DNA from: Alloacidobacterium sp963823845
GTDB lineage: Bacteria; Acidobacteriota; Terriglobia; Terriglobales; Acidobacteriaceae
Direction of reading: 5' to 3'
DNA length: 64,000 nucleotides
Assembly (NCBI GenBank): GCA_963823845.1
Contig: CAWGND010000013.1
Coordinates: forward strand, 682,001 to 746,000
Both the position numbers and the translations under genes were made by a program. Within the stretch, counting starts at the first letter, position 1. The number at the start of each line of letters is the position of its first letter. The notes beneath the pieces were generated by a model. It searched no databases and had not been told where the DNA came from. It saw only the letters and a list, made by a program, of their open reading frames with translations. Below, one piece after another: positions 17,221-26,892 of the stretch.

Positions 17221-18018
17221 CTAGAGGATTCTCCAATCGTGCCAGATGCCCATGGCGCAGAGGCGGACGTAGATGTCGGAGAAACCGACCCAGAAGAGGC
17301 TGGCCCATGCCCATTTTTTGTGCGCGGCGTTGAGGAAGCTGACGCCCTTGTAGAGTCTGTGGCGGATGGGGTGCTCGGAGATGGAGTCGAAGGTGCCTCC
17401 GATGAGATGGCGGAAGGCGTGGCAGCCGAAGACGTATCCGCCGAGCAGTATGACGTTGATCGTTAGAACGAGGCTTCCTATGCCGATGCCAAGGCCGTTG
17501 GGGAAGCGGAAGGACACGATCGCGTCGTAGAGAAGGAAAAACCAGACGATGTAGGAGAGGCGCAGGAAGTAGCGATGGAAGTTCTGCATGATGAGCGGGA
17601 AACTTCGCTCGCCGAGATAGGTTTTGCGCGGCTCGCCCACGGCGCAGGCGGGCGGGTCGGCCCAGAACGACTTGTAGTAGGCACCGCGGTAGTAATAACA
17701 GGTAAGGCGGAAGAGGCCGGGTATCCAGAGGATGAGGAAAGCCGGCGAGTAAGGCAGGAAGCTGGGAAACCAGCTGGGTTTGGGGCCGAAGAGCGCGTGT
17801 GGAGAACTGCCGAATAGCTCAGGCGAATAGAACGGCGAGATATATGGTCCGAAGGTGTAGTACTGGTTTTGAAATGCCGCCCAGGTTGAGTAGACGATGA
17901 AGGCGCTGAAGCCGAGGAAGACTGCGGTGGGAGAAAGCCACCAGGCATCGCGGCGTGAGGTTTGGCCGAACTTGCCGTTTTTCCAGACCAGGTCGGGAGC
18001 TGACACGAGTCCCTCCAC
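17221..18018 (-). CDS. sdhC: Succinate dehydrogenase membrane anchor (cytochrome b-type)
   Basis: This 265-residue protein has about five hydrophobic helices (near residues 30-50, 90-110, 155-175, 185-205 and 235-250) and conserved His in NFHRYFLR and CHAFRHLIGG, candidates for haem ligation. It resembles the single, large anchor of actinobacterial/acidobacterial-type complexes, not the SdhC/SdhD pair of proteobacteria. The start is a GTG at 18018; a second in-frame GTG lies four codons on. It is the first gene of the sdhCAB operon. Confidence 0.8.
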   Translation of the reverse strand: MEGLVSAPDLVWKNGKFGQTSRRDAWWLSPTAVFLGFSAFIVYSTWAAFQNQYYTFGPYISPFYSPELFGSSPHALFGPKPSWFPSFLPYSPAFLILWIPGLFRLTCYYYRGAYYKSFWADPPACAVGEPRKTYLGERSFPLIMQNFHRYFLRLSYIVWFFLLYDAIVSFRFPNGLGIGIGSLVLTINVILLGGYVFGCHAFRHLIGGTFDSISEHPIRHRLYKGVSFLNAAHKKWAWASLFWVGFSDIYVRLCAMGIWHDWRIL

Positions 18019-18122
18019 GGCAGAGGGATTCAGTATCTGGCCCTTTCCGCCGCTGGGACGGCATTTTATAGCAAGAACTCTGCGACTCGCTATATCTCGT
18101 TTTTGGACGGTACGGCAGGGGC

Positions 18123-20240
18123 TTAGATCTCTTTATCAAGTGAAACTGTCAGGTTTTCGATACTACGCGACAAGGAAAGAAATGTCTGCATCTGTGCTGA
18201 AGTCTTGGCGCCTGCTTCTTCCTGAGTCAAAGTCTGGCTCCATTTTTCCAAATGCTCAACTTGAGATTTTTCCTGCGGCGTCTTTTCTTCGAACCGGTCC
18301 GCAATGCCATCCAGCAATTGGGCCAGGCTTTCGTCGAATTTCTGCTGTGCGGCATGCACTGTTTCCGGCAACTCAAAACCTGAGAGTCCAAGACGGTATT
18401 TGAGCAGCGCGATGCGTGTGATGAAAATCATGCGCAGTTGCGGCTGCCAGTTGACGATCTGGCTGCGCAAAACCAGATCTTGCTGGCGTGAAGGGCCAAA
18501 TTCGAAGTAGACTCCGTCGGCGAGAGAGCGGACTTTGTCCAAGGTTTTATTGATGGACTCGCGCAGGGAAGCGCTGCGCTGCAATGCGACCTTCAGGTCG
18601 CTTGAACGAGGCTCTCTCATGAGTTCGGCCAATGAACGCAAGCTGGAAATAAATGTCCGCTTCATTTCTACAACCGTGGGAGCGGTCCATATCTGATCGA
18701 AGACGATCCACATCATGATGAGGCCGAGGAAGATGCCGGCAACACGATCTCTTGCGACGGAAAGGGAAGTCTGGAATTTGAACTCCTGCACGTTGATGAG
18801 GCAGAAGGCGGCTGCTGCCTGCGACCCGCCATAAGAGAGGCGCGGCCCGGATGTTGAGATCCAGGCGGCCAGAGCGATCACGGCCATGTAGAGAAGCGTG
18901 AATTCCCAGATGGAATCGAGGGAGGGCAGAATGAAGATTTGCGCGCCCATGCCGAGAACGACACCTCCGAGAATCGCGCCGCCAAACCGCAGAATCTGTT
19001 TTTGCCGGGATGCGCCGATGGTGGTGAGCGCGGTCAACAGGCAGGTGGTGATCGCTGTGCTGATCCCCGGCCAGTCGACTGCGTTATAGAAGAGGTAACA
19101 AAGGCCTGCGGCGAAACACCCCCGCAAACCGAACTTGATGTGTTCGACACTTGAGAAGGCGTCGGGCGCAAAGATAGTCAAAGGTGCTTCTGCACTGATT
19201 TCAGTGGGCGCGGTCGGGCTGAGAGTTGGCGAATGAGCGAAGACTTCAGATATCTGGGATACGGTTGCCTGTATCTCACGCAATAACGGCACGCCGGATA
19301 TGGTGTCGGCTTCGTCGTCAAACGCTATTGGGCAGGGAATTTTTCCGTTCAGAAGATCGGTGCGGATACTTGCGACGCTCTCTGCGAGACGGCTGATTCG
19401 TTTCCTGGCGTCTTCACCAGGGATGTGGATTTCAAAATATGCTAGATTGGCCGCTAAATCTACAAGCCTGCCTGTGAGGGCTACAATTGCGGCCATTCTC
19501 TCGCCATATTGCGGAGAATAGGAAGCGCGGCGCAAAATGCGACGCAATCTGGAAGTGCCGAGCATACTCTGCTTGGCAATTTCTTTTTTTGTCTTCTCGT
19601 CTGGAGTGCTGCCTGCGCTGTAGCTGTTGAGAACGTCTTCGACTCCGCTTAACCGTACTGCAATGGACTCGACCAGATCGTCCCATGGTTTGAGATGCGC
19701 GAAGATAAGTTCGAAGGCCACGGTGATCAGGCTGGCGGACATGACGCTGAAGATGGCCCACAGGGTATCTTCAACTTGCAGTCTTGAGGGCTCATGGCGG
19801 TCCCATAAAGCGATGGTGATGGCAACGAGATAGGCGAATCGGTTGGCAGCGAAGTAATTGGTGGAGGCACTGAGCGCCCAGAAGAGCAGGAATAAAGTGC
19901 CGATGATCCAGAGCATTCGCAACAGCGGATCGCCGACAAAGAGAATCGCCCCGGTGAGGATATAAAAACCGGATAGCGCAAACGTGATGATAGCTGTTTT
20001 GGCCGAAGTGATGGTTGCCTGGGTGCTTTCCCGCGAGATGGTGAAGGCATAGATCGCGCCATAGGCGCCGAAGGGAATCTTGAATGTCATAGTGACGATC
20101 ATTACGACGGTAGACGCGATGACCATGCGCGCGATCAAGGCGGCTCTTCCGGGATAGGGCGCAAGTTCTTCTTTGAGAAATTCCCAGAGCCACGTGGTGG
20201 GTTGTGGATGTTCCGGCAATGTTTGGCTTACTGTGGCCAT
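18123..20240 (-). CDS. FUSC-family membrane transporter (aromatic-acid/efflux type)
   Basis: The 705-residue protein shows the FUSC plan: two bundles of hydrophobic helices (about residues 33-180 and 385-545), each followed by a long soluble helical domain. Family members (YccS, AaeB) are linked to efflux of aromatic acids and other small compounds. The gene lies between sdhC and fumC on the same strand with about 100 nt on each side, so it may have its own promoter. No periplasmic adaptor or outer-membrane partner gene is beside it. The substrate is unknown. Confidence 0.8.
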   Translation of the reverse strand: MATVSQTLPEHPQPTTWLWEFLKEELAPYPGRAALIARMVIASTVVMIVTMTFKIPFGAYGAIYAFTISRESTQATITSAKTAIITFALSGFYILTGAILFVGDPLLRMLWIIGTLFLLFWALSASTNYFAANRFAYLVAITIALWDRHEPSRLQVEDTLWAIFSVMSASLITVAFELIFAHLKPWDDLVESIAVRLSGVEDVLNSYSAGSTPDEKTKKEIAKQSMLGTSRLRRILRRASYSPQYGERMAAIVALTGRLVDLAANLAYFEIHIPGEDARKRISRLAESVASIRTDLLNGKIPCPIAFDDEADTISGVPLLREIQATVSQISEVFAHSPTLSPTAPTEISAEAPLTIFAPDAFSSVEHIKFGLRGCFAAGLCYLFYNAVDWPGISTAITTCLLTALTTIGASRQKQILRFGGAILGGVVLGMGAQIFILPSLDSIWEFTLLYMAVIALAAWISTSGPRLSYGGSQAAAAFCLINVQEFKFQTSLSVARDRVAGIFLGLIMMWIVFDQIWTAPTVVEMKRTFISSLRSLAELMREPRSSDLKVALQRSASLRESINKTLDKVRSLADGVYFEFGPSRQQDLVLRSQIVNWQPQLRMIFITRIALLKYRLGLSGFELPETVHAAQQKFDESLAQLLDGIADRFEEKTPQEKSQVEHLEKWSQTLTQEEAGAKTSAQMQTFLSLSRSIENLTVSLDKEI

Positions 20241-20328
20241 GCTCGATATTGGCGACGGCTCACAATTGCCGGCTAGTCAATCGTAATATCAGCGATGGCT
20301 GAAACAGAGAAGGATTAGCAAAACAGCA

Positions 20329-21765
20329 TCAGGCGCCGGAAGTTTTCTTTTCCAGAGGATGGGTCATGTCTTCAGGGCGTACCCATTGATCGAACTGCTC
20401 GGTTGTGAGAAAGCCGAGTTTGAGGGCGGCTTCGCGCAGGCTGATGTCTTCCCGGTATGCAGTGAGGGAGATCTTTGCCGATTTTTCGTATCCGATGTAT
20501 GGGTTGAGGGCAGTGACCAGCATGAGCGAATTGTCGAGGTGCTCTTTGATCCGTTTTTCGTTCGGCTCGATTCCGGTGGCGCAGTGCTCGGTGAAGGAGC
20601 GGCACGAATCGGCGAGGAGCTCGATCGATGTCAGAACATTGTGCAGGATGACGGGCTTGTAGACATTCAGTTGGAAATTACCTTGCGATCCTGCGAATGC
20701 AACGGCGTGGTCGTTGCCGAAGACCTGGACTGCGACCATGGTGATCGCCTCGCACTGGGTGGGATTGACCTTTCCCGGCATGATGGAAGAGCCAGGTTCA
20801 TTCGCCGGAATTCTAAGTTCATCGAAGCCGGCGCGCGGACCACAGGCGTACCAGCGGACATCGTTGGCAATCTTCATAAGCGCGCCTGCGAGCGTGCGGA
20901 GCGTTCCGCTCACGCTGACCATGCCATCGTGGGCGGAAAGTGCCGCGAACTTATTGGGAGCCGAAACGAATGGCTTGCCTGTCTCTTCGGCGATGTACCG
21001 GGCAGCGACATCGCCAAAGCGTGGGTCAGCATTAAGTCCCGTGCCGACCGCCGTGCCTCCGATGGCCAGTTCGTACACCAACGGGAGCGACTGGCGAATG
21101 GTGTCGAGCGCCTGGTCGAACTGCGCAACCCAACCTGAGATCATCTGGCCGACGGTTAATGGAGTTGCATCCTGAAGATGCGTCCGGCCTACCATGACGA
21201 TGTCGCTGTAAGCCTGCGCTTTCGCGTGGAGCACGTCGCGAAGCTCGGTCACAGCAGGAAGCAGGAGGCTGTCGATGGCCTCGACCGTGGCGATATGCAT
21301 CGCAGTCGGAAACGTGTCATTCGATGATTGACTGTGGTTCACATCGTCGTTGGGATGAATTGGTTTCTTTGAGCCAAGCGTGCCACCAGCAAGTTGGATC
21401 GCGCGATTGGCGATCACCTCGTTTGCGTTCATGTTAGTCTGCGTACCTGAGCCGGTCTGAAAAACGACCAATGGAAACTCGCTGTCCCATTGACCGTCGA
21501 TCACTTCCTGTGCGGCGCGCGTGATCAGGTCGACTTTTTCCTTCGGCAGCTGGCCCAGTTCACCGTTGGCGAGGGCTGCGCACTTTTTCAGAATGCCAAA
21601 AGCGCGGACAACGGGGCGGCCCCAACGAAAACGCTCCACTCCGATCAAGAAATTCGTGTGGGAGCGCTGGGTCTGCGCTCCCCACAAATGATCGGATGGA
21701 ACCTGGACATCTCCCAGTGCGTCCTCTTCAATGCGAAAAGAATGGGCTGTCTCGCTGATGGCCAT
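20329..21765 (-). CDS. fumC: Class II fumarate hydratase
   Basis: The 478-residue protein has the superfamily signature GSSIMPGKVNP, the TGSGTQTNMNANEV active-site region and the NHSQSSNDTFP segment, all typical of fumarase C and not of aspartase or argininosuccinate lyase. It interconverts fumarate and malate without an iron-sulfur cluster. Its neighbours (succinate dehydrogenase upstream, malic enzyme next in line) supply its substrate and use its product. Confidence 0.92.
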   Translation of the reverse strand: MAISETAHSFRIEEDALGDVQVPSDHLWGAQTQRSHTNFLIGVERFRWGRPVVRAFGILKKCAALANGELGQLPKEKVDLITRAAQEVIDGQWDSEFPLVVFQTGSGTQTNMNANEVIANRAIQLAGGTLGSKKPIHPNDDVNHSQSSNDTFPTAMHIATVEAIDSLLLPAVTELRDVLHAKAQAYSDIVMVGRTHLQDATPLTVGQMISGWVAQFDQALDTIRQSLPLVYELAIGGTAVGTGLNADPRFGDVAARYIAEETGKPFVSAPNKFAALSAHDGMVSVSGTLRTLAGALMKIANDVRWYACGPRAGFDELRIPANEPGSSIMPGKVNPTQCEAITMVAVQVFGNDHAVAFAGSQGNFQLNVYKPVILHNVLTSIELLADSCRSFTEHCATGIEPNEKRIKEHLDNSLMLVTALNPYIGYEKSAKISLTAYREDISLREAALKLGFLTTEQFDQWVRPEDMTHPLEKKTSGA

Positions 21766-21803
21766 CTCAGGGCCTCCCGTTCGATAGATGATTGCCGGAG
21801 GAT

Positions 21804-23510
21804 TTACTCTTTACGTTCGTAGGACTCGTACGCGGGCTCCCAGAAATTTGCTTCGAGTTCGCGGTTCAGGGCATCTTCGTTTGCAACCTGCGCCTGCCCA
21901 TCCTGAATCGCCTGTTTTCCCACGGCCTGTGCAATCAGGCGACCAAGACTACGAGATTCAGAGATCAGAGGGAGAAGGCTCCCATCCTTGTCTTTTTGCG
22001 TGGGCAGGTGACGTATCAATTCCGTGGCCGCTGCTTTGATCATTGTGTCGGTGACGTGCCGGGATTTGGAGGCAATGATTCCAAGGGCGAGACCGGGGAA
22101 TATGTAGGAGTTATTGGTCTGGGCAATATGAATCTTCTTCCCGTTGTGGTTCACCGGTTCGAATGGGCTGCCCGTGCCGATCAGTGCGCGTCCTTCGGTC
22201 CAATCCATTAGGTCCTGCGGAGTCGCCTCGCTGCGGGATGTAGGGTTCGACAGGGGGAAGATGACGGGGCGAGCGGTATTCCTTGCCATTTCGCGCACTG
22301 CTTCCTGCGTAAATGCTCTGGGTTGACCGGAGACGCCGATGAGGACGGTTGGCTTTGCATTGCGAACCACGTCGAGAAAAGTGATTTCTCCACCCTGTGA
22401 ACTCCAGCCTCGCACTTCCTGTTCTTTGCGCGCATACGGACGCTGCTCGGGATGCACATCCTTGCCATTTTCAGTAACTAGGCCATAGCGATCGATAGCG
22501 TAGAAGCGGGAGCGAGCTTCCTCTGCCGACAAGCCTTTGTCCTGAATGAACTGGGCCAATAAGTTGGTGATGCCCAAGCCTGCGCTTCCGAAGCCGACGA
22601 CGACGATCTTCTGCTGCTCAAGTGGAACGCCGGTTACGTTGATTGCGGAGATTAACGTCGTGGCTGCTATAGCCGCGGTGCCTTGAATATCGTCGTTGAA
22701 GGTGCAGAGCTGGTCTCTGTAGCGTGCCAGGAATCGAGGGGCATTGGAACCGGCGAAGTCTTCCCATTGCAGTAAGACGTGCGGCCAGCGCGCTTTCACG
22801 CTGTTTACGAAGAGATCGACGAAGTCGTCGTACTCCTGGCCGCGGACGCGGTGGTGTCTCCAGCCGATGTAGATTGGAGTCTTCAACCTGTCCTCGTTGT
22901 CTGTGCCTACGTCGAGCAGGATGGGAAGGCAATGCTCGGGATGAATTCCGCCGAGCGCGGTGTAGAGGGCCATTTTTCCGATGGGGATGCCCATGCCTCC
23001 GGCGCCCTGATCGCCAAGGCCGAGAATCCGTTCGCCATCGCTGACCACGATGCATTTGATATCGTCGTAGCGAGGGTGGCTGAGGATTTGTGCGATGCGG
23101 TCTTTGTTGGGATAGCTGAGGAATAAACCGCGCGGCTTTCTCCATATCTCGCTGAATCGCTGGCAGCCTTCGCCCACAGTGGGCGTGTACACCAGAGGCA
23201 GCATCTTTTCGACATTGCGGACTAAAAGGGCGTAGAAAAGCGTCTCGTTCGTGTCCTGCATGTCGCGGAGAAAGGCGTATTTGTTGAAGGGAGTTGATTG
23301 CTCATCGAGCGCCTGCATGCGGCGTTCAAGCTGTTCGTCGAGGTCCCCAATGTGCGGCGGCAGCAGGCCATGCAAATGAAAGATGTCGCGTTCGTGATCA
23401 GTGAAGGCTGTTCCCTTGTTGAGCCGGGGAGAATTGATGAGATTGAATCCGGAAAGGGAAACCTGACGGGTTGCTACGGGTGCTGATGCCAGTTGTGTGT
23501 TCATTTCCAT
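21804..23510 (-). CDS. NAD-type malic enzyme
   Basis: The 568-residue length is typical of the large NAD-dependent malic enzymes (MaeA/SfcA type). It carries YTPTVGEGCQ near the N-terminus, the substrate-binding segment VVSDGERILGLGDQGAGGMG, the catalytic TFNDDIQGTAA and the NAD-binding GFGSAGLGI. It decarboxylates malate to pyruvate with reduction of NAD(P)+. It lies 38 nt from fumC and 23 nt from the pyruvate oxidase gene on the same strand, so the product of one enzyme is the substrate of the next. Confidence 0.92.
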   Translation of the reverse strand: MEMNTQLASAPVATRQVSLSGFNLINSPRLNKGTAFTDHERDIFHLHGLLPPHIGDLDEQLERRMQALDEQSTPFNKYAFLRDMQDTNETLFYALLVRNVEKMLPLVYTPTVGEGCQRFSEIWRKPRGLFLSYPNKDRIAQILSHPRYDDIKCIVVSDGERILGLGDQGAGGMGIPIGKMALYTALGGIHPEHCLPILLDVGTDNEDRLKTPIYIGWRHHRVRGQEYDDFVDLFVNSVKARWPHVLLQWEDFAGSNAPRFLARYRDQLCTFNDDIQGTAAIAATTLISAINVTGVPLEQQKIVVVGFGSAGLGITNLLAQFIQDKGLSAEEARSRFYAIDRYGLVTENGKDVHPEQRPYARKEQEVRGWSSQGGEITFLDVVRNAKPTVLIGVSGQPRAFTQEAVREMARNTARPVIFPLSNPTSRSEATPQDLMDWTEGRALIGTGSPFEPVNHNGKKIHIAQTNNSYIFPGLALGIIASKSRHVTDTMIKAAATELIRHLPTQKDKDGSLLPLISESRSLGRLIAQAVGKQAIQDGQAQVANEDALNRELEANFWEPAYESYERKE

Positions 23511-23533
23511 TTCTCCTGAATCCGGTTAGGTTG

Positions 23534-25258
23534 TCAGCGGATGAGGTTGGTTTTGGCCAGATCGATGACTTCGTTTCCACGTCCACTCAGGACACAGCGA
23601 ATCATGTAGAGGCTGAAGCCCAGGGCTTGCTCAAGGCTGATCGTCGGCGGCATAGAGAGTTCCTGCCGGTTCACAAGCACCTCAACCAAGGCGGGGCCGT
23701 CGTGCGCGAGCGCACTGCTCAGGGCAGGGCGCAGCTCTTCCGGCTTTTCTACGCGAACGCCGAAGACATCCGCTGACTCGGCCAGCTTGGCAAAATTAGG
23801 ATTGACCAGCTCGGTTCCGTAATCGACCAGGCCGGCTGCTTTCATCTCCAGTTCGACGAAGCCGAGAGTACCGTTGTTGAATACTACCAGTTTTACGGGC
23901 AGTTTGAGCTGCTTGAGCGTCAACAGATCGCCGAGGAGCATGGCCAGGCCCCCATCTCCGGAAAGCGTGATGACCTGCCTGCCGGGATGGCTTGCCTGCA
24001 CACCTATGGCTTGCGGCAGAGCATTCGCCATCGAGCCGTGGTTAAAGGAGCCGAGCAATCTGCGCTTACCGTTCATGGTGAGGTAGCGTGCGGACCAGAC
24101 GGTAGGCGTGCCCACATCGCAGCTGAAGACAGCGTCATCTGCCGCAAGCTCATCCAGAACCCGGGCGACGTATTGGGGATGAATCGGCGTTCGGCCTGGC
24201 TCACCGACGGCGAGGTCGTCGAGGCTCTTGCGCGCGTCCTTATAATGATTGACGCAAGTATCGAGGTAGGAGTGGTCGGCTTTTTCGTCAAGCAGCGGGG
24301 TCAGCGCGTCTAGCGTGTCTTTCACATTTCCGATCAGGCCAAGATCGACGGGAGTGCGTCGTCCTATCTGCTCGCCGAGCCGGTCTACTTGAATGATCTT
24401 TGCGTTCTTGGGATAGAACTGCTGATAGGGGAAATCCGTGCCGAGCATGAGGAGGGCGTCACAGTTCATCATGGCGTGATAGCCGGATGAGAAACCAAGC
24501 AGGCCGGTCATGCCTACGTCATAAGGGTTGTCGTACTCGATGAATTCCTTGCCACGCAGTGCGTGAACGATCGGAGACTTCAACCGCTTCGCGACTGCAA
24601 TAAGTTCGTCGTGTGTGCCTTCGCATCCGGCCCCGCCGAGGATGGTGACCTTGCGTGCGTTGTTGAGAATCTCGGCGGCCCTGTGGAGTTCATGGTCTGA
24701 TGGGCGGATGACGGGAGCGGAATCTTCAATCCCGAGCGATAGTGCGGGGGCGGAGCATTCGCGCAAGGCCACGTCGCCAGGAATAATGACCACGGCAACG
24801 CCTCGCTTGGTGATAGCCGTACGCATGGCGATGCCCAGCACGCGCGGCATCTGCTCAGGCTGTGAAACCAATTCGCAGTAGTAGCTGCAGTCATTGAAGA
24901 GGTGGTCTGGACGCGTCTCCTGAAAGTAGCTGCTTCCAATCTCGTGGCTTGGAATCTGCGCGGCGATCGCGAGCACCGGCACGCGGTTGCGGTGACAATC
25001 GTAGAGGCCATTGATGAGGTGAAGATTGCCGGGGCCACAGCTCCCCGCACACACGGCGAGCTCCCCGGTGAGATGGGCCTCGGCACCGGCAGCAAATGCT
25101 GCTACTTCTTCGTGCCGCATATGTAGCCAGTCGATCTTCCCGTTGCGGCGGATCACATCGGTGAGCCCGTTGAGGCTGTCGCCAACGACGCCGTAGACCC
25201 GCTTTACGCCCGCATTCACCAGTGTTTCGATGAAAATATCAGCTACTCTCTTGGCCAT
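23534..25258 (-). CDS. poxB: Thiamine-diphosphate enzyme, pyruvate:quinone oxidoreductase (PoxB-like)
   Basis: The 574-residue protein shows the three-domain plan of the acetolactate-synthase/pyruvate-oxidase family: N-terminal pyrimidine-binding domain with HMRHEEVAAFAAGA (active-site Glu), FAD/central domain, and C-terminal domain with GDGGLAMLLGDLLTLKQL and a downstream NN for ThDP-Mg. Size and fit to E. coli PoxB (572) suggest decarboxylation of pyruvate to acetate and CO2 with electrons to quinone. The C-terminal extension could be a membrane-binding helix, but this is not certain. An alternative is another ThDP enzyme acting on 2-oxo acids. Likely co-transcribed with malic enzyme and fumC. 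Confidence 0.8.
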   Translation of the reverse strand: MAKRVADIFIETLVNAGVKRVYGVVGDSLNGLTDVIRRNGKIDWLHMRHEEVAAFAAGAEAHLTGELAVCAGSCGPGNLHLINGLYDCHRNRVPVLAIAAQIPSHEIGSSYFQETRPDHLFNDCSYYCELVSQPEQMPRVLGIAMRTAITKRGVAVVIIPGDVALRECSAPALSLGIEDSAPVIRPSDHELHRAAEILNNARKVTILGGAGCEGTHDELIAVAKRLKSPIVHALRGKEFIEYDNPYDVGMTGLLGFSSGYHAMMNCDALLMLGTDFPYQQFYPKNAKIIQVDRLGEQIGRRTPVDLGLIGNVKDTLDALTPLLDEKADHSYLDTCVNHYKDARKSLDDLAVGEPGRTPIHPQYVARVLDELAADDAVFSCDVGTPTVWSARYLTMNGKRRLLGSFNHGSMANALPQAIGVQASHPGRQVITLSGDGGLAMLLGDLLTLKQLKLPVKLVVFNNGTLGFVELEMKAAGLVDYGTELVNPNFAKLAESADVFGVRVEKPEELRPALSSALAHDGPALVEVLVNRQELSMPPTISLEQALGFSLYMIRCVLSGRGNEVIDLAKTNLIR

Positions 25259-25621
25259 TACTCACCTTTTCGTTAGTTAGCGGGTTCGTTCGTCGTTGGT
25301 CCGCAGCGGCGGGTTTCTCGAGGATTTTGGAACCTCGACAACACGGAGCCGATGCACATCGTGAGCATCCCTTGTTACGAGGGGGATTGTCTTTGCGCTC
25401 TCTTAGCTGAGGATTGCATTGAGCGATGACGTGATTATCAATCGGTTAGGAGAGAAGCGGAAATACCAGATAGAGGAAAAGATAAATCACCCGTACAGGT
25501 AATAGTCAAGTGCGCGGCAGAGACGTTGCTTTCATGATCGACCTTGACCTGATTCTTTCAGCGGCTTTTCTTCGGTTGACAGTAAATCCACCAGGAATCC
25601 GCAAGTGGCTTAGAAACAGGT
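25259..25621. other. Intergenic region, no gene seen
   Basis: This 363-nt gap lies upstream of the poxB-malic enzyme-fumC run and downstream of the lysozyme-like gene. It is expected to hold the poxB promoter. I see no ORF with a ribosome-binding site and no convincing terminator hairpin or RNA structure. Confidence 0.4.
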
Positions 25622-26614
25622 TCAGGCGAGTTTCCTATTATTTTGGGAAGAGCGCGCCTTTTTATGATGGTGCTTAGTCGGCGGACGAAGTATTGCCTCC
25701 ACGCGCCGCTCCGCTCCGCGGGGGTTCTGCTCATAATCCGGGTCGAACATGGCGATTACTGTTGCAGCGCGGCCGCTATACCGCCTGGCCCACTCACTCT
25801 CAATGAGAGTGCGCTGTACTGTTTTCCAGCGGTCACCCTCTGTTTCAATGCTGGTATTCGGCTGTGACAAGGTGCTCTCGCTGGGGTCGCCATTGATGGC
25901 GCTAAGAAACTGCACGAACTCCTCAAGATTTACACCCATCTGAAACACCAGTTGGCTTAGGGCCATCTGCTGCGGCGCATTCAGCCGGTCGAAGTTACGG
26001 CAATAAGCCCGCGCATTCTGGACGGCCTGGATGGCGGAGATGCGCAATAGTCTGGTTGCCTCGTCTTCCGTCAGTTCCGGCCGGAGTGTGTGTGTTCTGA
26101 CTTTTCTGCGATATTGTTTCTTCTTCCACGTTCTAAGATCACGATCGAACTGATCGAGTATCCTTTGCAATTGCTCTGGATCCAGTCCTGCAGCCTGCCA
26201 GAGCTGAGCGGACGAGGGCTCGATGAAAGGACGGGGGTTGAGAGGGTCGCGCTGAGGGTGCTCGGTCGCCAAGACGTCGAGACCAAATCCGGCACCGATA
26301 AGGGGGCGGCTTGTTTTTGGATCGGGATAGGCAGAGAGCACCCAGCCTTCGTGGTTCGGATCTCGAAGGGTATCCATCAAGGTCCACAAATTGAATTTGA
26401 TATCGGAATCCTTGAAGTCGAAGAGCAGATGAGATGAAGGTACGAGCGGCGGCGGGACGGCACTCGGCGCAATCAAAGCAGATGGCTCTGGTGTTGACTG
26501 AAGCTGAGGAGATTGTTCCGGAAATGCAGCAGGCGAAGTTTGCCCTGCCCCTTTTTGGCAGGGAAGGGCTATAGCCAAAACCAGAACCATCAGACTTTGC
26601 CTCGTGATCGTCAT
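25622..26614 (-). CDS. Secreted protein with lysozyme-like (GH24-like) segment
   Basis: The 330-residue product begins with a signal peptide (MTITRQSLMVLVLAIALPC) and a Ser/Pro-rich linker. The central part, LTEDEATRLLRISAIQAV then RLNAPQQMALSQLVFQMG, recalls the helical pattern of T4-type lysozymes (GH24: T-E-x-x-A...LL, Q-x-x-AL-x-x-L-x-F-x-x-G), but the catalytic Glu is not evident. It may act on or bind peptidoglycan. The end is Lys/His-rich and basic. Similarity is weak and the assignment tentative. Confidence 0.4.
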   Translation of the reverse strand: MTITRQSLMVLVLAIALPCQKGAGQTSPAAFPEQSPQLQSTPEPSALIAPSAVPPPLVPSSHLLFDFKDSDIKFNLWTLMDTLRDPNHEGWVLSAYPDPKTSRPLIGAGFGLDVLATEHPQRDPLNPRPFIEPSSAQLWQAAGLDPEQLQRILDQFDRDLRTWKKKQYRRKVRTHTLRPELTEDEATRLLRISAIQAVQNARAYCRNFDRLNAPQQMALSQLVFQMGVNLEEFVQFLSAINGDPSESTLSQPNTSIETEGDRWKTVQRTLIESEWARRYSGRAATVIAMFDPDYEQNPRGAERRVEAILRPPTKHHHKKARSSQNNRKLA

Positions 26615-26892
26615 CGCTTCCTGGGGCGTCCGACTCCTGGGAACCTTACAACCATATGTGGTAGCTGGAGAACCACAACGTCAGGAACAGAGTAGCTCTT
26701 TCTCCTGAGCATCTAAAAGAAAAACCGCTGTGCTTTGATCTGCCACGCCGGCAAGACGAATCAGGCTGCCTCCGAAGAAAGACTTCGAATCCTGAATCCA
26801 TTCTGGCATCGATTCCGCCGCGAGGAATGAGAGCACCGCACTTCGTTGATTTGTCAGCTCGTGACGAACGGAGAAGGGTATTCCGCCCAGAG

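Noticed and set aside
15058..17466. Long open frames on the plus strand opposite sdhB and sdhA (125, 160, 243 and 237 codons)
   Set aside because: They lie antisense to clearly conserved genes and have the composition expected of mirrored GC-rich codons; no family motif or ribosome-binding site supports them.
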